DNA of 64,000 nucleotides, from NCBI GenBank assembly GCA_022818135.1, contig JAFMSR010000002.1, positions 46,659,499 through 46,723,498 on the forward strand, in the 5' to 3' direction. Numbering within the stretch: position 1 is the first letter of the stretch; the number at the start of each line of letters is the position of its first letter. Of this stretch, positions 47,668 to 59,968 are shown one piece after another. The stretch is from Saxidomus purpurata (lineage: Eukaryota; Mollusca; Bivalvia; Venerida; Veneridae). A program made the translations under genes and the position numbers. The notes beneath the pieces are model-generated. The model worked only from the letters and a program-made list of their open reading frames with translations. It did no database searches and had not been told where the DNA came from.

Positions 47668-47825
47668 GTGATATGTATTCATGTAGGTCTACATTTCCCT
47701 CTGTGCACCACTAGATCTAGTGATATATATTCATGTAGGTCTACGTTTCCCTCTGTGCACCACTAGATCTAGTGATATATATTCATGTAGGTCTACATTT
47801 CCCTCTGTGCACCACTAGATCTAGT
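47668..47825 (+). repeat. 52-bp tandem repeat, three copies
   Basis: GTGATAT.TATTCATGTAGG, TCTAC.TTTCCCTCTGTGC and ACCACTAGATCTA repeat at exact 52-bp spacing (47668, 47720, 47772) with one or two substitutions, implying recent amplification. Confidence 0.95.
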
Positions 47826-48080
47826 TGCATATTACAGAAACACAAAGATCTAAATTTTAATTATGAGAATGTCAGGTTGAAACTTTGTCACAAAATGTTT
47901 TAAAGTACATGCAGGATACGATATACTTTAAAGGTGGATAATCAGATTTTGGCCATGCAACAAATTTGTTTGAAACTTTAACATCTGATCATTTACACCC
48001 ATTTATGTTCACTTAGCTCTTAATTCAAGTAATATTTTCACTGGAGGTATTTTTAAAATTAGATTTCCCTATCGTGGGCG

Positions 48081-48303
48081 GCCAACCAAGATAGAGTTTT
48101 TTTATCGTAAGTACAAATTTGATACACATACTTTGCCTAAGGAAAGATTTAAATATAAGACTCGTGTACAATTACATGTATGTATTATTTTTGTAAAATA
48201 TTTGCATTAACAATTATATATTTAGATGGAATTCATTAGAAATGCAAGTTTGAAAAATTATTATTACCTCCCTTTACCTATCTTGGTTGGGCAACCAAGA
48301 TAG
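48081..48303. repeat. Inverted CTATCTTGGTTG words
   Basis: CTATCTTGGTTG at 48278-48289 and CAACCAAGATAG at 48292-48303 form a perfect 12-bp-arm palindrome. Another copy of CCAACCAAGATAG lies at 48082-48094. Confidence 0.75.
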
Positions 48304-49087
48304 ATTGGAAATAAATTAGTTCAGAAGCTACACGTAGTTTTAAAACTTGCCTTTTGGTTCAGATTGTTAAAATATTTGTATATCTATTCAAATGCATATG
48401 TAAAAGTAGAAATTATATTGAAATTATAAAGTAATACTCAACTTTTTAAATACGTTCATATTAAAGGGGAGTAATAACAAAATTATATAAAAGTTCATAA
48501 AATGTAAATTTCTAATAGGGATCTTACTCTATGTAATTGGTCTTTTTGTTCCTTAAATAAATCTCTAACAAAATATACAAAAAGTAAAGATTGTCATCAA
48601 ATATTGCTTAAATGTGATTGACCACAAGGGTTTCCTCTGGGTCAATTTTAGTTTGCGCCAACAAATTCGCCAATCAGAAAAAGTTGGAGCCACTAGTCTT
48701 CAAACTGGAGGAGAGAGGATAGAGCTATACCACTTTTAGTTAGGATTTGATAGCTTGATAGCAAAAACTGTATGTAGATCTAACTGATACAAAATTTTAT
48801 TAAAACATTTTTGTAAATTTCAATGGTTTAGGCACAGGTCATAGAGTTCATATACTCTAGGCTTGCATATGATATTTTTCTGTTTGTGTTCTGCATCACC
48901 ATGAGCTCAAAAATAAAAGTAACAGTTTAGACATATTTTATCGACCTCGCATGTCGTGAACTGATTTTCGTACACTTATGTTTTTCGATTTTCGCGATTT
49001 TAACAGTTTGTAATAAAACAAAATTTGGCCAAAAGTATGTTAAATGGTTTTATAAGTGTTAGATAAGTACAGGTAAACTTGAAAAAA
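48304..49087. other. Upstream region of piggyBac-like gene
   Basis: No TATA box or transposon terminal repeat is identified. TTTTCGATTTTCGCGATTTT near 48984 is a word also seen at 54720-54800. Confidence 0.4.
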
Positions 49088-49285
49088 ATGGCGGCTCGCA
49101 AAAGAACGATTGAGGAAATATTGAATTCTGACACAGATACAGACGAATCGGACTTCGATGGGTTTTCTTCGGAGTCAGATATTAGTGTGGCATCGGATCT
49201 TTCCGACTTGGAGACATCCGACGTGGAATCGGATGATGAAGAGCGTACCTTCAACGAATGGACACGGAGGCTTTCCGACATAACG
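49088..49285 (+). CDS. piggyBac-like exon 1
   Basis: 66 codons, MAARKRTIEEIL then a run of Ser/Asp/Glu, ending RRLSDIT at the donor ACG|GTGTGT (phase 0). Confidence 0.85.
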
Positions 49286-51693
49286 GTGTGTACATGTGAA
49301 ATAATGACCCAATTAAAATGAGAAGAAAACTGTCGAAACCCGACTTACGATCTTCTAAAAAACAAAATAAATTATATTTCAAACAGAAAACACCCGACCA
49401 GGTGTGCTCAAATTATGCATTCACCTGCTTTTCACTTGTTATAACGTACGTATCTTGAGGAATAAACATACATGTATATATTTGTGTACATGTTTGATAT
49501 GTTCGCAATTTGTCTGATTTGAAATAAGAAAACGGTCGAAAACCCAATTTACGATTTTCTTTCAAACAAAATAAATTATTTTAAAAGCAAACACCCGATC
49601 AGGTGTGCTCAAATTATGTATTCACCTGCTTGTCACATAAAAATCTTGAGAAATAAACATACATGTATATATATTCCTGTACATGTTTGAGATGTTCGCA
49701 TCGGGACTGTTTTGATGACATTTAGGAAATGTTTTACGTGAAATAACGTTGATTCACAACTCCAAGTACAATGTTGAAACAAATTACATATAAAAGATGA
49801 AGAATGCAGATCGAGTACACCACTCTGTTGGGCGAAAATGTTGAGTGTCATTGCATTAATTTGTTTATCTTACTTAGATAAAGTTATTATATACATCTAT
49901 ACATGAAGAAGAATAATTGAAATATTTTTTTTTTCTACAGGTCAATGATTTCACTGAGGAATCGGGTCCAAACCTACCGGATGAGTTTGATGTTCAAGCA
50001 GCAAAGCCTTTGGACTACTTTTGGCTACTGTTCAGTGCCAGAATCTTTGCAGAGATGGCTCGTCATACAAACAGTTATGCTAGATGGCGGATGGAGCAAA
50101 GAAACTGTGCTGATCCATACTGGACTGAAACAAACACACACAAGATTCGGGCTTTTGTCGGGATGGAGATCCTTATGGGAATCAACCAGCTACCTGACTG
50201 CCGCATGTACTGGTCTAAGAATAAGTTTATTGGGAATCCAGGCATTTCGGAAGTGATGACATGCAATAGGTAATTGAATATTGTCTGCAATATTTCACTC
50301 AAATGAGCAGCTGTATATAATATTGGCTATTTTCTCAGATTTATGTTTGAAAATATATTATTATTACCTTTGCAGGCATTTCCCTATACAATACAATACA
50401 CAAAAATTAAGCTTTGTTTTTATCTTGAGAATTCTTTCTAAGACGCATTTTATTTACAAAATGATACAAAAATATATATATGATATAAAAGTTTCAATGA
50501 AAGGTCTGAATGATCTGAATATTTTTCATAATATATATTCCAGGTACATGAAGTTGAAACAGTATTTTCACGTGTCAGAGAGACGAGCAGAGCCTGCCAG
50601 AGGAGACCCAACATATGACCGGCTGTACAAAGTGAGGCCCATCCTGGAACATGTGTCTGGAAGCTTCCTTGAACATTACGAAGTTGGAAGAGAAGTTGCC
50701 ATCGACGAGGCCATGGTGAAATTCACAGGGAAATTATCGTTTCGCCAGTACATGCCTGCCAAACCCATCAAACGTGGCATCAAGATTTGGATGGCATGTG
50801 ATTCCAACTCGTCATACTTGTCCCGGTTCCAAGTTTATCTTGGGCGTGAAGAACAAAGAACTGAACACGGATTGGGACACAGTGTAGTCACCAGCTTGAC
50901 AGACAACCTGCACCACACCCACAGGCATATATACTTTGACAACTTCTTCACAAGTATTCCACTTATGAACACTTTATTGGAGTCAGGGTTGTATGCCTGT
51001 GGTACAGTCCGGGTCAACAGACAAGGTTTTCCACCTGAAATCAAAAAGCCGAGAGACATCAGGAATAGGGGAGATATGATGGTTATGCAAAAAGGGGCGT
51101 CTAACCTGACAGCCACTGTGTGGAAGGATAAGAGGTTGGTGCACCATCTGTCAACTCTGTCCAAACCTACCGAGGTATGCCAGGCACAGAGACGTGTAGG
51201 GCCAAATGTCCATCAAGTACGACAGCCAGCCTCTGTACATGCGTACAACAAGTTCATGGGAGGTGTCGACCAACATGATCAGCTTCGAATGAACTACTCA
51301 GTCGGAAGAAACTCGAAGAAATGGTGGAGGTATCTCTTCTGGTTCCTGGTCAACTGCACCATTGTAAATGCATTCATCATCTTCAAGCAGAAATCCAGAA
51401 GACCCAGGAGCAAGAAGAGATACACGCATATTGACTTCAGAATAGACATGGCCATGGACATGATCGCCAGGTTTACGAGTAGGAAGCGACGAGCATCGGA
51501 AGTTGATCATGTTGGTCTAGTGGACGCAGAGAACATAAACGGGCATATTCACTGCAAGCTAAATGCTCCAAAGGGACGTTGTCGGTACCACCTGAAACAG
51601 TTAGGAGTAAGAAAGGAAACAGTGTATGGTTGTTCTGTGTGCAAAGTCCATTTGTGCAAAGATGGATGCCACAACAGATTCCATAATTTGTAA
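49088..51693 (+). CDS. piggyBac transposase-like protein (PGBD-type), three exons
   Basis: Exons 49088-49285, 49941-50269 and 50544-51693 give 558 residues plus stop. The start ATG has a favourable AAAAAAATGG context and follows an in-frame leader. An acidic Ser/Asp/Glu-rich N-terminus (residues 12-52) precedes the DDE/D transposase core. Catalytic Asp: about 230 (VAIDEAMVKF), 308 (HIYFDNFFTS) and 418 (FMGGVDQHDQLR). The insertion/C-terminal part has KKWWRYLFWFLVNCTIVNAF, and a final Cys/His zinc-binding motif reads KGRCRYHL, YGCSVCKVHLC, GCHNRFHNL. Length is normal for the family. The protein would bind DNA in the nucleus and cut and rejoin at TTAA. No frameshift or stop. No flanking terminal repeats were found, so an active element, a recent relic or a domesticated gene are all open. 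Confidence 0.93.
49318..49710 (+). repeat. Intronic ~200 bp tandem duplication
   Basis: Within intron 1, the phrases GTCGAAAACCC, AAACAAAATAAATTAT, GGTGTGCTCAAATTATG, ATTCACCTGCTT and AATAAACATACATGTATATA occur twice in the same order, about 195 bp apart. Confidence 0.88.
49941..50269 (+). CDS. piggyBac-like exon 2
   Basis: Acceptor TTTTTTCTACAG. It encodes PLDYFWLLFSARIFAEMARH, KIRAFVGMEILMGINQLPDC and YWSKNKFIG, the conserved N-terminal transposase block. Donor AATAG|GTAATT, phase 2. Confidence 0.93.
50544..51693 (+). CDS. piggyBac-like exon 3
   Basis: Acceptor TATATATTCCAG. Starts RYMKLKQYFHVSERRAEP and carries all three catalytic Asp and the C-terminal zinc-binding motif, ending FHNL-stop at 51691-51693. 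Confidence 0.95.
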
Positions 51694-51828
51694 AAAGTGT
51701 CATAAAAAAGTGATGCTATGTGTAAGTCTTGTGGCACTCAATGAGTTGCCGGCTTGCACATAGCAAAAGCAGAGCATTATAGTGTTTGTAAATAACGTGA
51801 AGTTTTGGAGTTTGTTGGAATAAATGTT

Positions 51829-51851
51829 TGAAATACCGGTGACTGAATAAA
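51829..51851 (+). promoter_or_regulatory. Poly(A) signals of piggyBac-like gene
   Basis: AATAAA at 51829-51834 and again at 51846-51851, about 140-160 nt after the stop codon. Confidence 0.5.
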
Positions 51852-52221
51852 GGAAAAACTGTGTGACTTAACGGTTTTGTACATTTCAAGATCTCTTCGG
51901 ATGAAAGGAATAAACATTTTATAGCTTTAACTTTTGCTATGATGTACATTGTGTATAGTAATTTATTTATGTGTAAATTTATTTTCAAAACCAAGTATTT
52001 TGAAAACTGAAAATGAAAATGTTCTAAATCTCAAAACTATTTTAGTTAGTGACATAATTTTATGTTCTCATTTCTGATTAAATATTTTTCAAATTCTTTG
52101 TTAATACTAATATGTATTCATCAATTAATTCTTAAACTGACCGACAACTGGCATTTATATGTGTAGTTTCAAGTAATTCTAAATTTGCCAAATACTAAAA
52201 AAAATTCCATCATAAAAAATG
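51852..52221. other. AT-rich 3' flank
   Basis: No gene or repeat assigned. Confidence 0.35.
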
Positions 52222-52990
52222 ACTATTTTTTTACTAGCTTTTTCTAAAAAGCTGTTGTCTGTTTAACTGTTATCAAATTTCTTTTTTTTACTGACAGATA
52301 TTGTTTGTATATAATTAGTCTACATATATGTAAAGAGATTTAATTAATAAAATAATATTTTTATTGAAAAATATTAGTAAATATTACTTTTTTTATTAAA
52401 TTTTTCGTTTCTCTAAAGTTTAACTTATTATTTTTCAAAAAGTATTTGAGATAGAAAAAAAAAAAAAGTGCCAATTAAAGGCCATATTTATTAGAAACAT
52501 TTTAGTAATACACATCAAACTAATCCCATGAACATAAAGTATCATAATAATAAGATTTCTAACACATGTGTCAACTTTTTCAAATTCCCAAATTGCACAT
52601 GTCTGTGAAGCAAAAACTACTTTTTTACTAGTATATTTTTGATAGCTGTTGTAAGTTTATTAGTCATGAAAATTTTGTGAAATTTTCAGATATTGTTTGT
52701 ATATAATTATTCTTTATATATGTGTAAAAATTTAAGTGACAAAATGATAGTTTGATTTATAAAAACAATTAAATATTAATGTTTTTATTCAATTTTGTGT
52801 TTCTCTTCATTTGAAGTTGTTATATTTTAGAAAGTTTTCCAGTTAGAAAAAAATGAAAAACACCATTAAAAAGCTAGATTCTTTAGCAACATTTTATTTA
52901 TTCACACCAAACCAATCCCATGCTCAGAAAGTTTCATAATAATAAGATTTCTAACTGAGGTGTCAAATTTCACAAATTCCAATAAATACC
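52222..52990 (+). repeat. Diverged ~385 bp tandem duplication
   Basis: The first copy (52222-52617) and second (52618-52990) share TTTTTTACTAG, GATATTGTTTGTATATAATT, TTTGTGTTTCTCT-type, CCAATCCCATG.... and TCATAATAATAAGATTTCTAA in order. Divergence is clearly higher than for the intronic duplication. Confidence 0.82.
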
Positions 52991-53570
52991 CCTATGCACA
53001 CAGTGCAGATTAACTGATAAGATAGTATTGATTATTGATTTATGATAAGCTGTCATAAATCATACACTGTAGATAGCTGATATGGCTGACTGCCTGTGAA
53101 GTAATGGGTTAACAAATACTGAAGATTAAGAAGGCGCCGAATAATATTGCCAAAGTTATTCATGTAGAGGAAAAAATTACGTCTAAAACAATTTGCAAAA
53201 TAAAATTGCAACACGTATATCAATAATTTTAATACTGACACAAAAAAACAATGCCGAAATTTTTTAAGTCAGTAATGACATGTTATTATCGTAAAAAATG
53301 GGTATACATGAAATGTGTTTTGATCGCGCGAAGCACAATCAGTGAATTACAATACATGGAGCCACGTCAACAAAGCATCGCTAATTAAAACCGGTGACTG
53401 GGTTACAAACAACGTATTACAAATTCGCTGAGGTCTATTATATTTTGTTTTATGATTGTTTATCAATTAACACCTTTGATAACGACCTAGACGGCCATGT
53501 GCTCATTATCAGGTAGTGTCTAATTAGCTCCGCCTTCTTTCGCACACTAGCCAACAGACAACGATCAATT
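52991..53570. other. Unassigned stretch
   Basis: No gene. GGTTAACAAATACTG near 53109 contains a TTAA that could mark a piggyBac end, but no partner was found upstream. Confidence 0.35.
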
Positions 53571-54630
53571 TTTGTGTCGCCCTTTCGGAGAAAAGGCGAT
53601 ACATAGGGATCGCTTTGTCGGTCCGTCGGTCCGTCCGTCACACAAACTTAACGTTGGCTATAACTTTGCCATTTCTTAAGATTTCTTCATCAAACTTTAC
53701 AATTGTATTGCTTATGACAATAGGGTCATGATGCCACCAAATTTTGTAGGTCAAGGTCATATTTGACAGAGTTATGCCCCTTTTTGTACTTGGATTTTGT
53801 CACGAAAACTTAACGTTGGCTATAACTTTGCCATTTCTTAAGATTTCTTCATCAAACTTTCAAATTGTATTGCTTATGACATAAGGGTCGTGATGTCGCC
53901 AAAGTTTGTAGGTCAAGGTCATATTTGACAGAGTTATGCCCCTTTTTATACTTAGATTTTTGCTATAACTTTGCCATTTCTTAAGATTTCTTTATCAAAC
54001 TTTCAAATTGTATTGCTTATGTCAAAAGGGTTGTAATGCCGCCAAATTTTGTAGGTCAAGGTCATATTTGACACAGTTTACCCCTCATTGTACTTAGATT
54101 TTGTCATGAAAACTTAACGTTGTCTATAACTTTGCCATTTCTTAAGATTTCTTCATCAAACTTTCAATTGCATTGCTTATGACATAAGGGTCGTGATGCC
54201 GCCAAAGTTTGTAGGTCAAGGTCATATTTGACAGAGTTATGCCCCTTTATATACTTAGATTTTTGCTATAACTTTGCCATTTCTTAAGATTTCTTTATCA
54301 AACTTTCAAATTATATTGCTTATGTCAAAGGGGTTGTGATGCCGCCAGATTTTGTAGGTCAAGGTCTTATTTGACAGAGTTATGCCCCTTTTTGTACTTA
54401 GATTTTGTCACGAAAACTTAATGTTGGCTATAACTTTGCCATTTCTTAAGATTCCTTCATCAAACTTTCAAATTGTATTGCTTATGACATAAGGGTCATG
54501 TTGCCGCCAAAGTTTGTAGGTCAAGGTCATATTTGACAGAGTTTTGCCCCTTTTTACACTTAGATTTTGTCAAAAAATTGTTGGTTATTCTGACAAAGCA
54601 TAAGAGGCTACTGAACACCCATCTAGTTTA
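53571..54630 (+). mobile_element. Repeat family D, six ~160 bp units
   Basis: Head GTCGCCCTTTCGGAGAAAAG with GCGATAC, then CGGTCCGTCGGTCCGTCCGT. Units follow with ATAACTTTGCCATTTCTTAA, ATTGTATTGCTTATGACATA, TTTGTAGGTCAAGGTCATAT and GAGTTATGCCCCTTTTT. The end CACCCATCTAGTTTAT is shared with the minus-strand copy at 8931-9255. An inverse of the head near the 3' end is not obvious. Confidence 0.88.
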
Positions 54631-54843
54631 TTCACACGGCCTAATCGCCAAGATTAATTTGTTGGCGCCACTTAAATTCGCCAACTGAAATACCGTATAG
54701 CGGGTTATTTTCGCGTACATCAAATTTCGCGATTTTGGTCTTGTTTTAATTTTAGCGATTCTAATTTTCGCGATTTTAAAAAAGTTGATTTTGATTTTCG
54801 CATTTTTTTTTTATTAAGGGGGCAATTAACCATGACATTGTTT
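54631..54843. other. TTTCGCGATTTT-rich segment
   Basis: Contains several TTTCGCGATTTT words and AATTTGTTGGCGCC. Resembles sequence upstream of the piggyBac-like gene (48650-49010); origin unknown. Confidence 0.45.
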
Positions 54844-56891
54844 ATCCCCCTGCCAAAGGCGAAGGGGATATTAGAAATGGTCTCCGTCCGTCCATCCGTC
54901 CATGCTCCCATTCTGGTACTTAGGTGGCTATACAGACAATAGGTAACAGTACATTTACTTTGATGTCATTCATTCCGTAATGCTGTTATGTGGCTATTTT
55001 CTGTTAAGTGGCTAAAAAGAACAATGGGGAGAACAAAAGGCTAGCCACATAAGTATCAGAATGTGAGTATGTCCGTCCGTGCGTCCGTCCCAATTTTGTC
55101 CGGAGCATAACTCCAAAAGTACTTGAGCGATTTTCTTCAAACTTCATACACTGACAGAGCACATTGGGAGGAAGTGCAGTGTGCAAGAACAATAACTCTA
55201 CCTTGCCTACTTTTAGAGTTATTCCCCTTTATCGGATTTACTTTAACAGTTTTGTCCAGAGTACAACTCTAAAAGTACTTGAGGGATTTACTAAGTACTT
55301 GAGGGATTAACTTCAAACTTAATACACTGACATAGCACATTGGTAGGAAGTGCAGTGTGCAAGAACAATAACTCTACCTTGCCTACTTTTAGAGTTATTC
55401 CCCTTTATCGGATTTACTTTAACAGTTTTGTCCAGAGTACAACTCTAAAAGTACTTGAGGGATTTACTAAGTACTTGAGGGATTAACTTCAAACTTAATA
55501 CACTGACATAGCACATTGGTAGGAAGTGCAGTGTGCAAGAACAATAACTCTACCTTGCCTACTTTAAGAGTTATTCCCCTTTATCAGATTTACTTGAAAA
55601 AAAAATTCCGGAGCATAACTCCAAAAGTACTTGAGGGATTTTCTTCAAACTTAATACACTGACATAGCACATTGGTAGGAAGTGCAGTGTGTAAGAACAA
55701 TAACTCTACCTTGCCTTCTTTTAGAGTTATTCCCCTTTATCAGATTTACTTGAAAAACTTTGTCCAAAGCATAACTCCAAAAGCACTTGAGGGATTTTCT
55801 TCAAACTTAATACACTGACATAGCACATTGGTAGGAAGTGCAGTGTGCAAGAACAATAACTCTACCTTGCCTACTTTTAGAGTTATTCCCCTTTATCGGA
55901 TTTACTTCAACAGTTTTGTCCAGAGTACAACTCTAAAAGTACTTGAGGGATTTACTAAGTACTTGAGGGATATACTTCAAACTTAATACACTGACATAGC
56001 ACATTGGTAGGAAGTGCAGTGTGCAAGAACAATAACTCTACCTTGCCTACTTTTAGAGTTATTCCCCTTTATCAGATTTACTTGTCCGAAGCATAACTCC
56101 AAAAGTACTTGAGGGATTTTCTTCAAACTTAATACACTGACATAGCACATTGGTAGGAAGTGCAGTGTGCAAGAACAATAACTCTACCTTGCCTACTTTT
56201 AGAGTTATTCCCCTTTATCAGATTTACTTGTCCGGAGCATAACTCCAAAAGTACTTGAGGGATTTTCTTCAAACTTAATACACTGACATAGCACGTTGGT
56301 AGGAAGTGAAGTGTGCAAGAACAATAACTCTACCTTGCCTACTTTTAGAGTTATTCCCCTTTATCAGATTTACTTTAAAAGTTTTGTCCAGAGCATAACT
56401 CCAAAAGTACTTGAGGGATTTTCTTCAAACTTAATACACTGACATAGCACATTGGTAGGAAGTGCAGTGTGTAAGAACAATAACTCTACCTTGCCTACTT
56501 TTAGAGTTATTCCCCTTTATCAGATTTACTCTAAAAGTTTTGTCCAGAGCATAACTCCAAAAGTACTTGAGGGATTGTCTTCAAACTTAATACACTGACA
56601 TAGCACATTGGTAGGAAGTGCAGTGTGCAAGAACAATAACTCTACCTTGTCTACTTTTAGTCAAATAGAAAAATATCATACCTATACTGATAATGAACAT
56701 TAATATAATTTTGCAAACCTTCTCTTCATTGCCTTATTCTTTTTCCACTTACTTGAAAACTGTACTCAGCATGACCATAACTATACGGCTTTTTAAGGAT
56801 TTCCTCTCACCAAGTAAAATGTACGAAAGTACAACCTTCAGGTAACTTTTTCCTGGCGGGGGGATTAACCATGTGTAACATGGCTCTTGTC
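54844..56891 (+). mobile_element. Repeat family E, HINE-like, ~155-170 bp units
   Basis: 5' end ATCCCCCTGCCAAAGGCGAA, then CCGTCCGTCCATCCGTCC. About ten units follow (AACTCCAAAAGTACTTGAGG, TAATACACTGACATAGCACA, GAAGTGCAGTGTGCAAGAAC, TTAGAGTTATTCCCCTTTAT). Some units carry an extra local duplication (ACTAAGTACTTGAGGGA). At the 3' end come CCTGGCGGGGGGAT (inverse of the start), the perfect hairpin CCATGTGTAACATGG (56869-56883) and CTCTTGTCTAG. Confidence 0.92.
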
Positions 56892-57005
56892 TAGATAGAA
56901 ACGGGCTTCAGGCCTACATCTTGCTAACCTTTGTATTCAAAATAACTTCCAAAAATCAGGTAGATCTATGTGTGGAACATAGGCTTAATACATCAGAAGT
57001 TAGTT

Positions 57006-58828
57006 ATACCCCCGAAACGAAGTTTGGGGGGTATATAGGAGTCACTCGGTGGTTGGTCGGTCGGTCAGACAAGGAAAAGTAAAAGTAACACCCGGTGGTT
57101 GGTCGGTCGGTCGGTCGGTCGGTCGTTCAGGCGGTCTGTTGCATTTTCCTTGTCCGGAGCATAACTTGAAAACTACTAGTTGGAATTCAATACAACTTCA
57201 TACAATGGTCAAGCACATTGAGAGGAAGTGCAGTGCACAGGAACCATAACTCTTTCTTGACTCATTATAGAGTTATTGCCCTTTGTTACTTTTCCTTGTC
57301 CGGAGCATTACTTGAAAACTACTGGTTGGAATTCAATACAACTTCATGAAATGTTCTAGCACAATGAGAGGAAGTGCAGTGTACAAGAACCATAACTCTA
57401 TCTTGAGTATTTACAGAGTTATTGCCCTTTGTTACTTTTCCTTGTCGCAGAGCATAACTTAAAAACTACTGGATGGAATTCAATATAACTTCATACAATG
57501 GTCAAGTACATTGAGAGGAAGTGCAGTGCACAAGAACCATAACTCTATCTATAGTAATTACAGAGTTATTGCCCTTTGTTACATTTCCTTGTCCGGAGCA
57601 TAACTTGAAAACTACTGGTTGGAATTCAATACAACTTCATACAATGGTGAAGTACATTGAGAGGAAGTGCAGTGCACAGGAACCATAACTCTTTCTTGAC
57701 TCATCACAGAGTTATTGCCCTTTGTTACTTTTCTTTGTCCGGAGCATTACTTGAAAACTACTGGTTGGAATTCAATACAACTTCTTAAATGGTCAAGCAC
57801 AATAAGAGGAAGTGCAGTGTACAAGAACCATAACTCTATCTTGAGTATTTACAGAGTTATTGCCCTTTGTTACTTTTCCTTGTCCAGAGCATAACTTAAA
57901 AACTACTGGTTGGAATTCAATACAACTTCATACAATGGTCAAGTACATTGAGAGGAAGTGCAGTGCACAAGAACCATAACTCTATCTATAGTAGTTACAG
58001 AGTTATTGCCCTTTGTTACTTTTCCTTGTCCGGAGCATTACTTGAAAACTACTGGTTGGAATTCAATACAACTTCATACAATGGTGAAGTACATTGAGAG
58101 GAAGTGCAGTGCACAGGAACCATAACTCTTTCTTGACTCATCACAGAGTTATTGCCCTTTGTTACTTTTCCTTTCCAGAGCATTACTTGAAAACTACTGG
58201 ATGGAATTCAATACAACTTCATAAAATGGTCTAGCACAATGAGAGGAAGTGCAGTGTACAAGAACCATAACTCTATCTGTAGTAATAACAGAGTTATTGC
58301 CCTTTGTTACATTTCCTTGTCCGGAGCATAACTTGAAAACTACTGGTTGGAATTCAATACAACTTCATACAATGGACAAGTACATCGGCTCTTTCTTGAC
58401 TCATTACAGAGTTATTGCCCTTTGTTACTTTTCCTTGTCCGGAGCATTATTAGAAAACTACCTGTTGGAATTCAATACAACTTCATACAATGGTCTAGCA
58501 CAATGAGAGGAAGTGCAGTGTACAAGAACCATAATTCTATCTTGAGTATTTACAGAGTTATTGCCCATTTTTACTTTTCCTTGTCACAGAGCATAACTTG
58601 AAAACTACTGGTTGGAATGCAATACAACTTCATACAATGGTCCAGCACAATGAGGGGAAGTGCAGTGTACACGAACCATAACTCTTTCTTGACTAATTAC
58701 AGAGTTATTGCCAAGAACAATATCTTTATTTTAGTGTTTTTTTGCAAGGTATTCTGTTACTACGAACGTCCTCAGTTTATAAAGCAGTCTTTCGGGGGTA
58801 TTAATCACATTTAGTGATAGCTCTAGTT
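57006..58828 (+). mobile_element. Repeat family F, HINE-like, ~145 bp units
   Basis: 5' end ATACCCCCGAAACGAAG, then two GGTCGGTCGGTC runs. About 11 units follow (GTCCGGAGCATAACTTGAAA, ACTACTGGTTGGAATTCAAT, GAGAGGAAGTGCAGTG, ACAGAGTTATTGCCCTTTGT). At the 3' end come CTTTCGGGGGTAT (58789-58801), the hairpin ATCACATTTAGTGAT (58804-58818) and AGCTCTAGTT. Unit phrases show kinship to family E (CCGGAGCATAACT, GGAAGTGCAGTG). Confidence 0.92.
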
Positions 58829-58979
58829 ACATGTGTTCCAAACCTTTATACAGGCTGATATCATTTATAAAATCCTTGCAATATTTTATCTCTCTGTATC
58901 AATCAAATCAACTTACAAAAACAATATGTCATTGTGACAATGTTGCCATGGTTTTAGACAGTCTTGACTGTACATTGTA

Positions 58980-59968
58980 GATTCATATAAGGAAGTATTT
59001 TTTAAAAATCTTCTCGTCCAAAACAGTGAGACCCGAGCTTAGATAGTTGTTGTGTAGTAGTGGTCTTGTACCAAGAATATTCAAATCATTTCCCTGGGGT
59101 CAAAATTGGCCATAATGACTTTTTTACATAGACGTATAATCCTTTCGACTCCTGTAACCCAGGTATGTGGACATCTTTTCGAGAACGCTTAAATCGACCT
59201 CTCTTAACCAAAAAAAGAGAAAAAGAGGAAGTCTGGACAGGGTGTTACCCCTGCTCATGACCTCTGTTGGTAGGCCAATGAAACTCCTACTTTCATGTTA
59301 AAGCGCAGTGTCTTTGCTGACATATACAACACATGAGGTGAAACCATAACTAGCATAAGTGATTTGCAGTGTTTACAAAAACACCCATGTCTGCCAAATG
59401 TGTATCAAAATACATGTATGCCGGTTGTCCGAAGGATAGAGGAAAGTTTTCTAAAATCTTCTCTATTTATAACTACAAGGTTGGATATGGTATGTTGTCT
59501 AGCGATCTTCTACCTAAACTGTTCTAAGTTTGCCCTAAGGGTCAAAACTGGCCCTGTCCTTTTGACCTACTGTTACTACTAGCAAAGCGGACACATTTGA
59601 AGAATGATGGAAGGGCATTAAGTATCACCTTTGTCCGTCTGTCCCTCTCTGCATGTGTCCGTGTGTGCAAGTTAGTTTCACATCAATACTTTTAAAAGGT
59701 TGAATGAATTTAATTCAAATTTATGATGTATGAACATAAAATATAGGTCAAGTTTGGTTTCTGTTACAATCTTAAGAATTTTTATAGCAGAGGTCAAGTT
59801 CGATTTTGGTTACAATTTATGATTATTACAAGAGTTATGGTCCCTTTTCAACTTAAATTTCAGCAAAATGGTGGTTTCCTACTTTTGTTTTGCTTTCTGT
59901 GACACTGTTGTTGACCTTGTATAATAGCCAATGTGAGTGATATAGGACCATCATGGCCCTCTTGTTTA
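58980..59968 (+). mobile_element. Decayed family C copies with 3' end
   Basis: 58980-59560 repeats the body seen at 46380-47400. A head-like CACCTTTGTCCGTCTGTCCC near 59628 follows, then a 3' end GTGAGTGATATAGGACCATC, ATGGCCC, CTCTTGTTT at 59935-59968. Confidence 0.7.

Noticed and set aside
49000..49281. Ser-rich minus-strand frame
   Set aside because: Antisense shadow of the acidic first exon of the piggyBac-like gene.
50281..50543. Upstream in-frame extension of piggyBac exon 3
   Set aside because: Intron sequence without homology. The split Arg codon and the AG at 50543 give an exact join to exon 2.
56900..58814. Plus-strand frames with FPCPEHNLKTT-type repeats
   Set aside because: Chance frames through the ~145 bp units of repeat family F.
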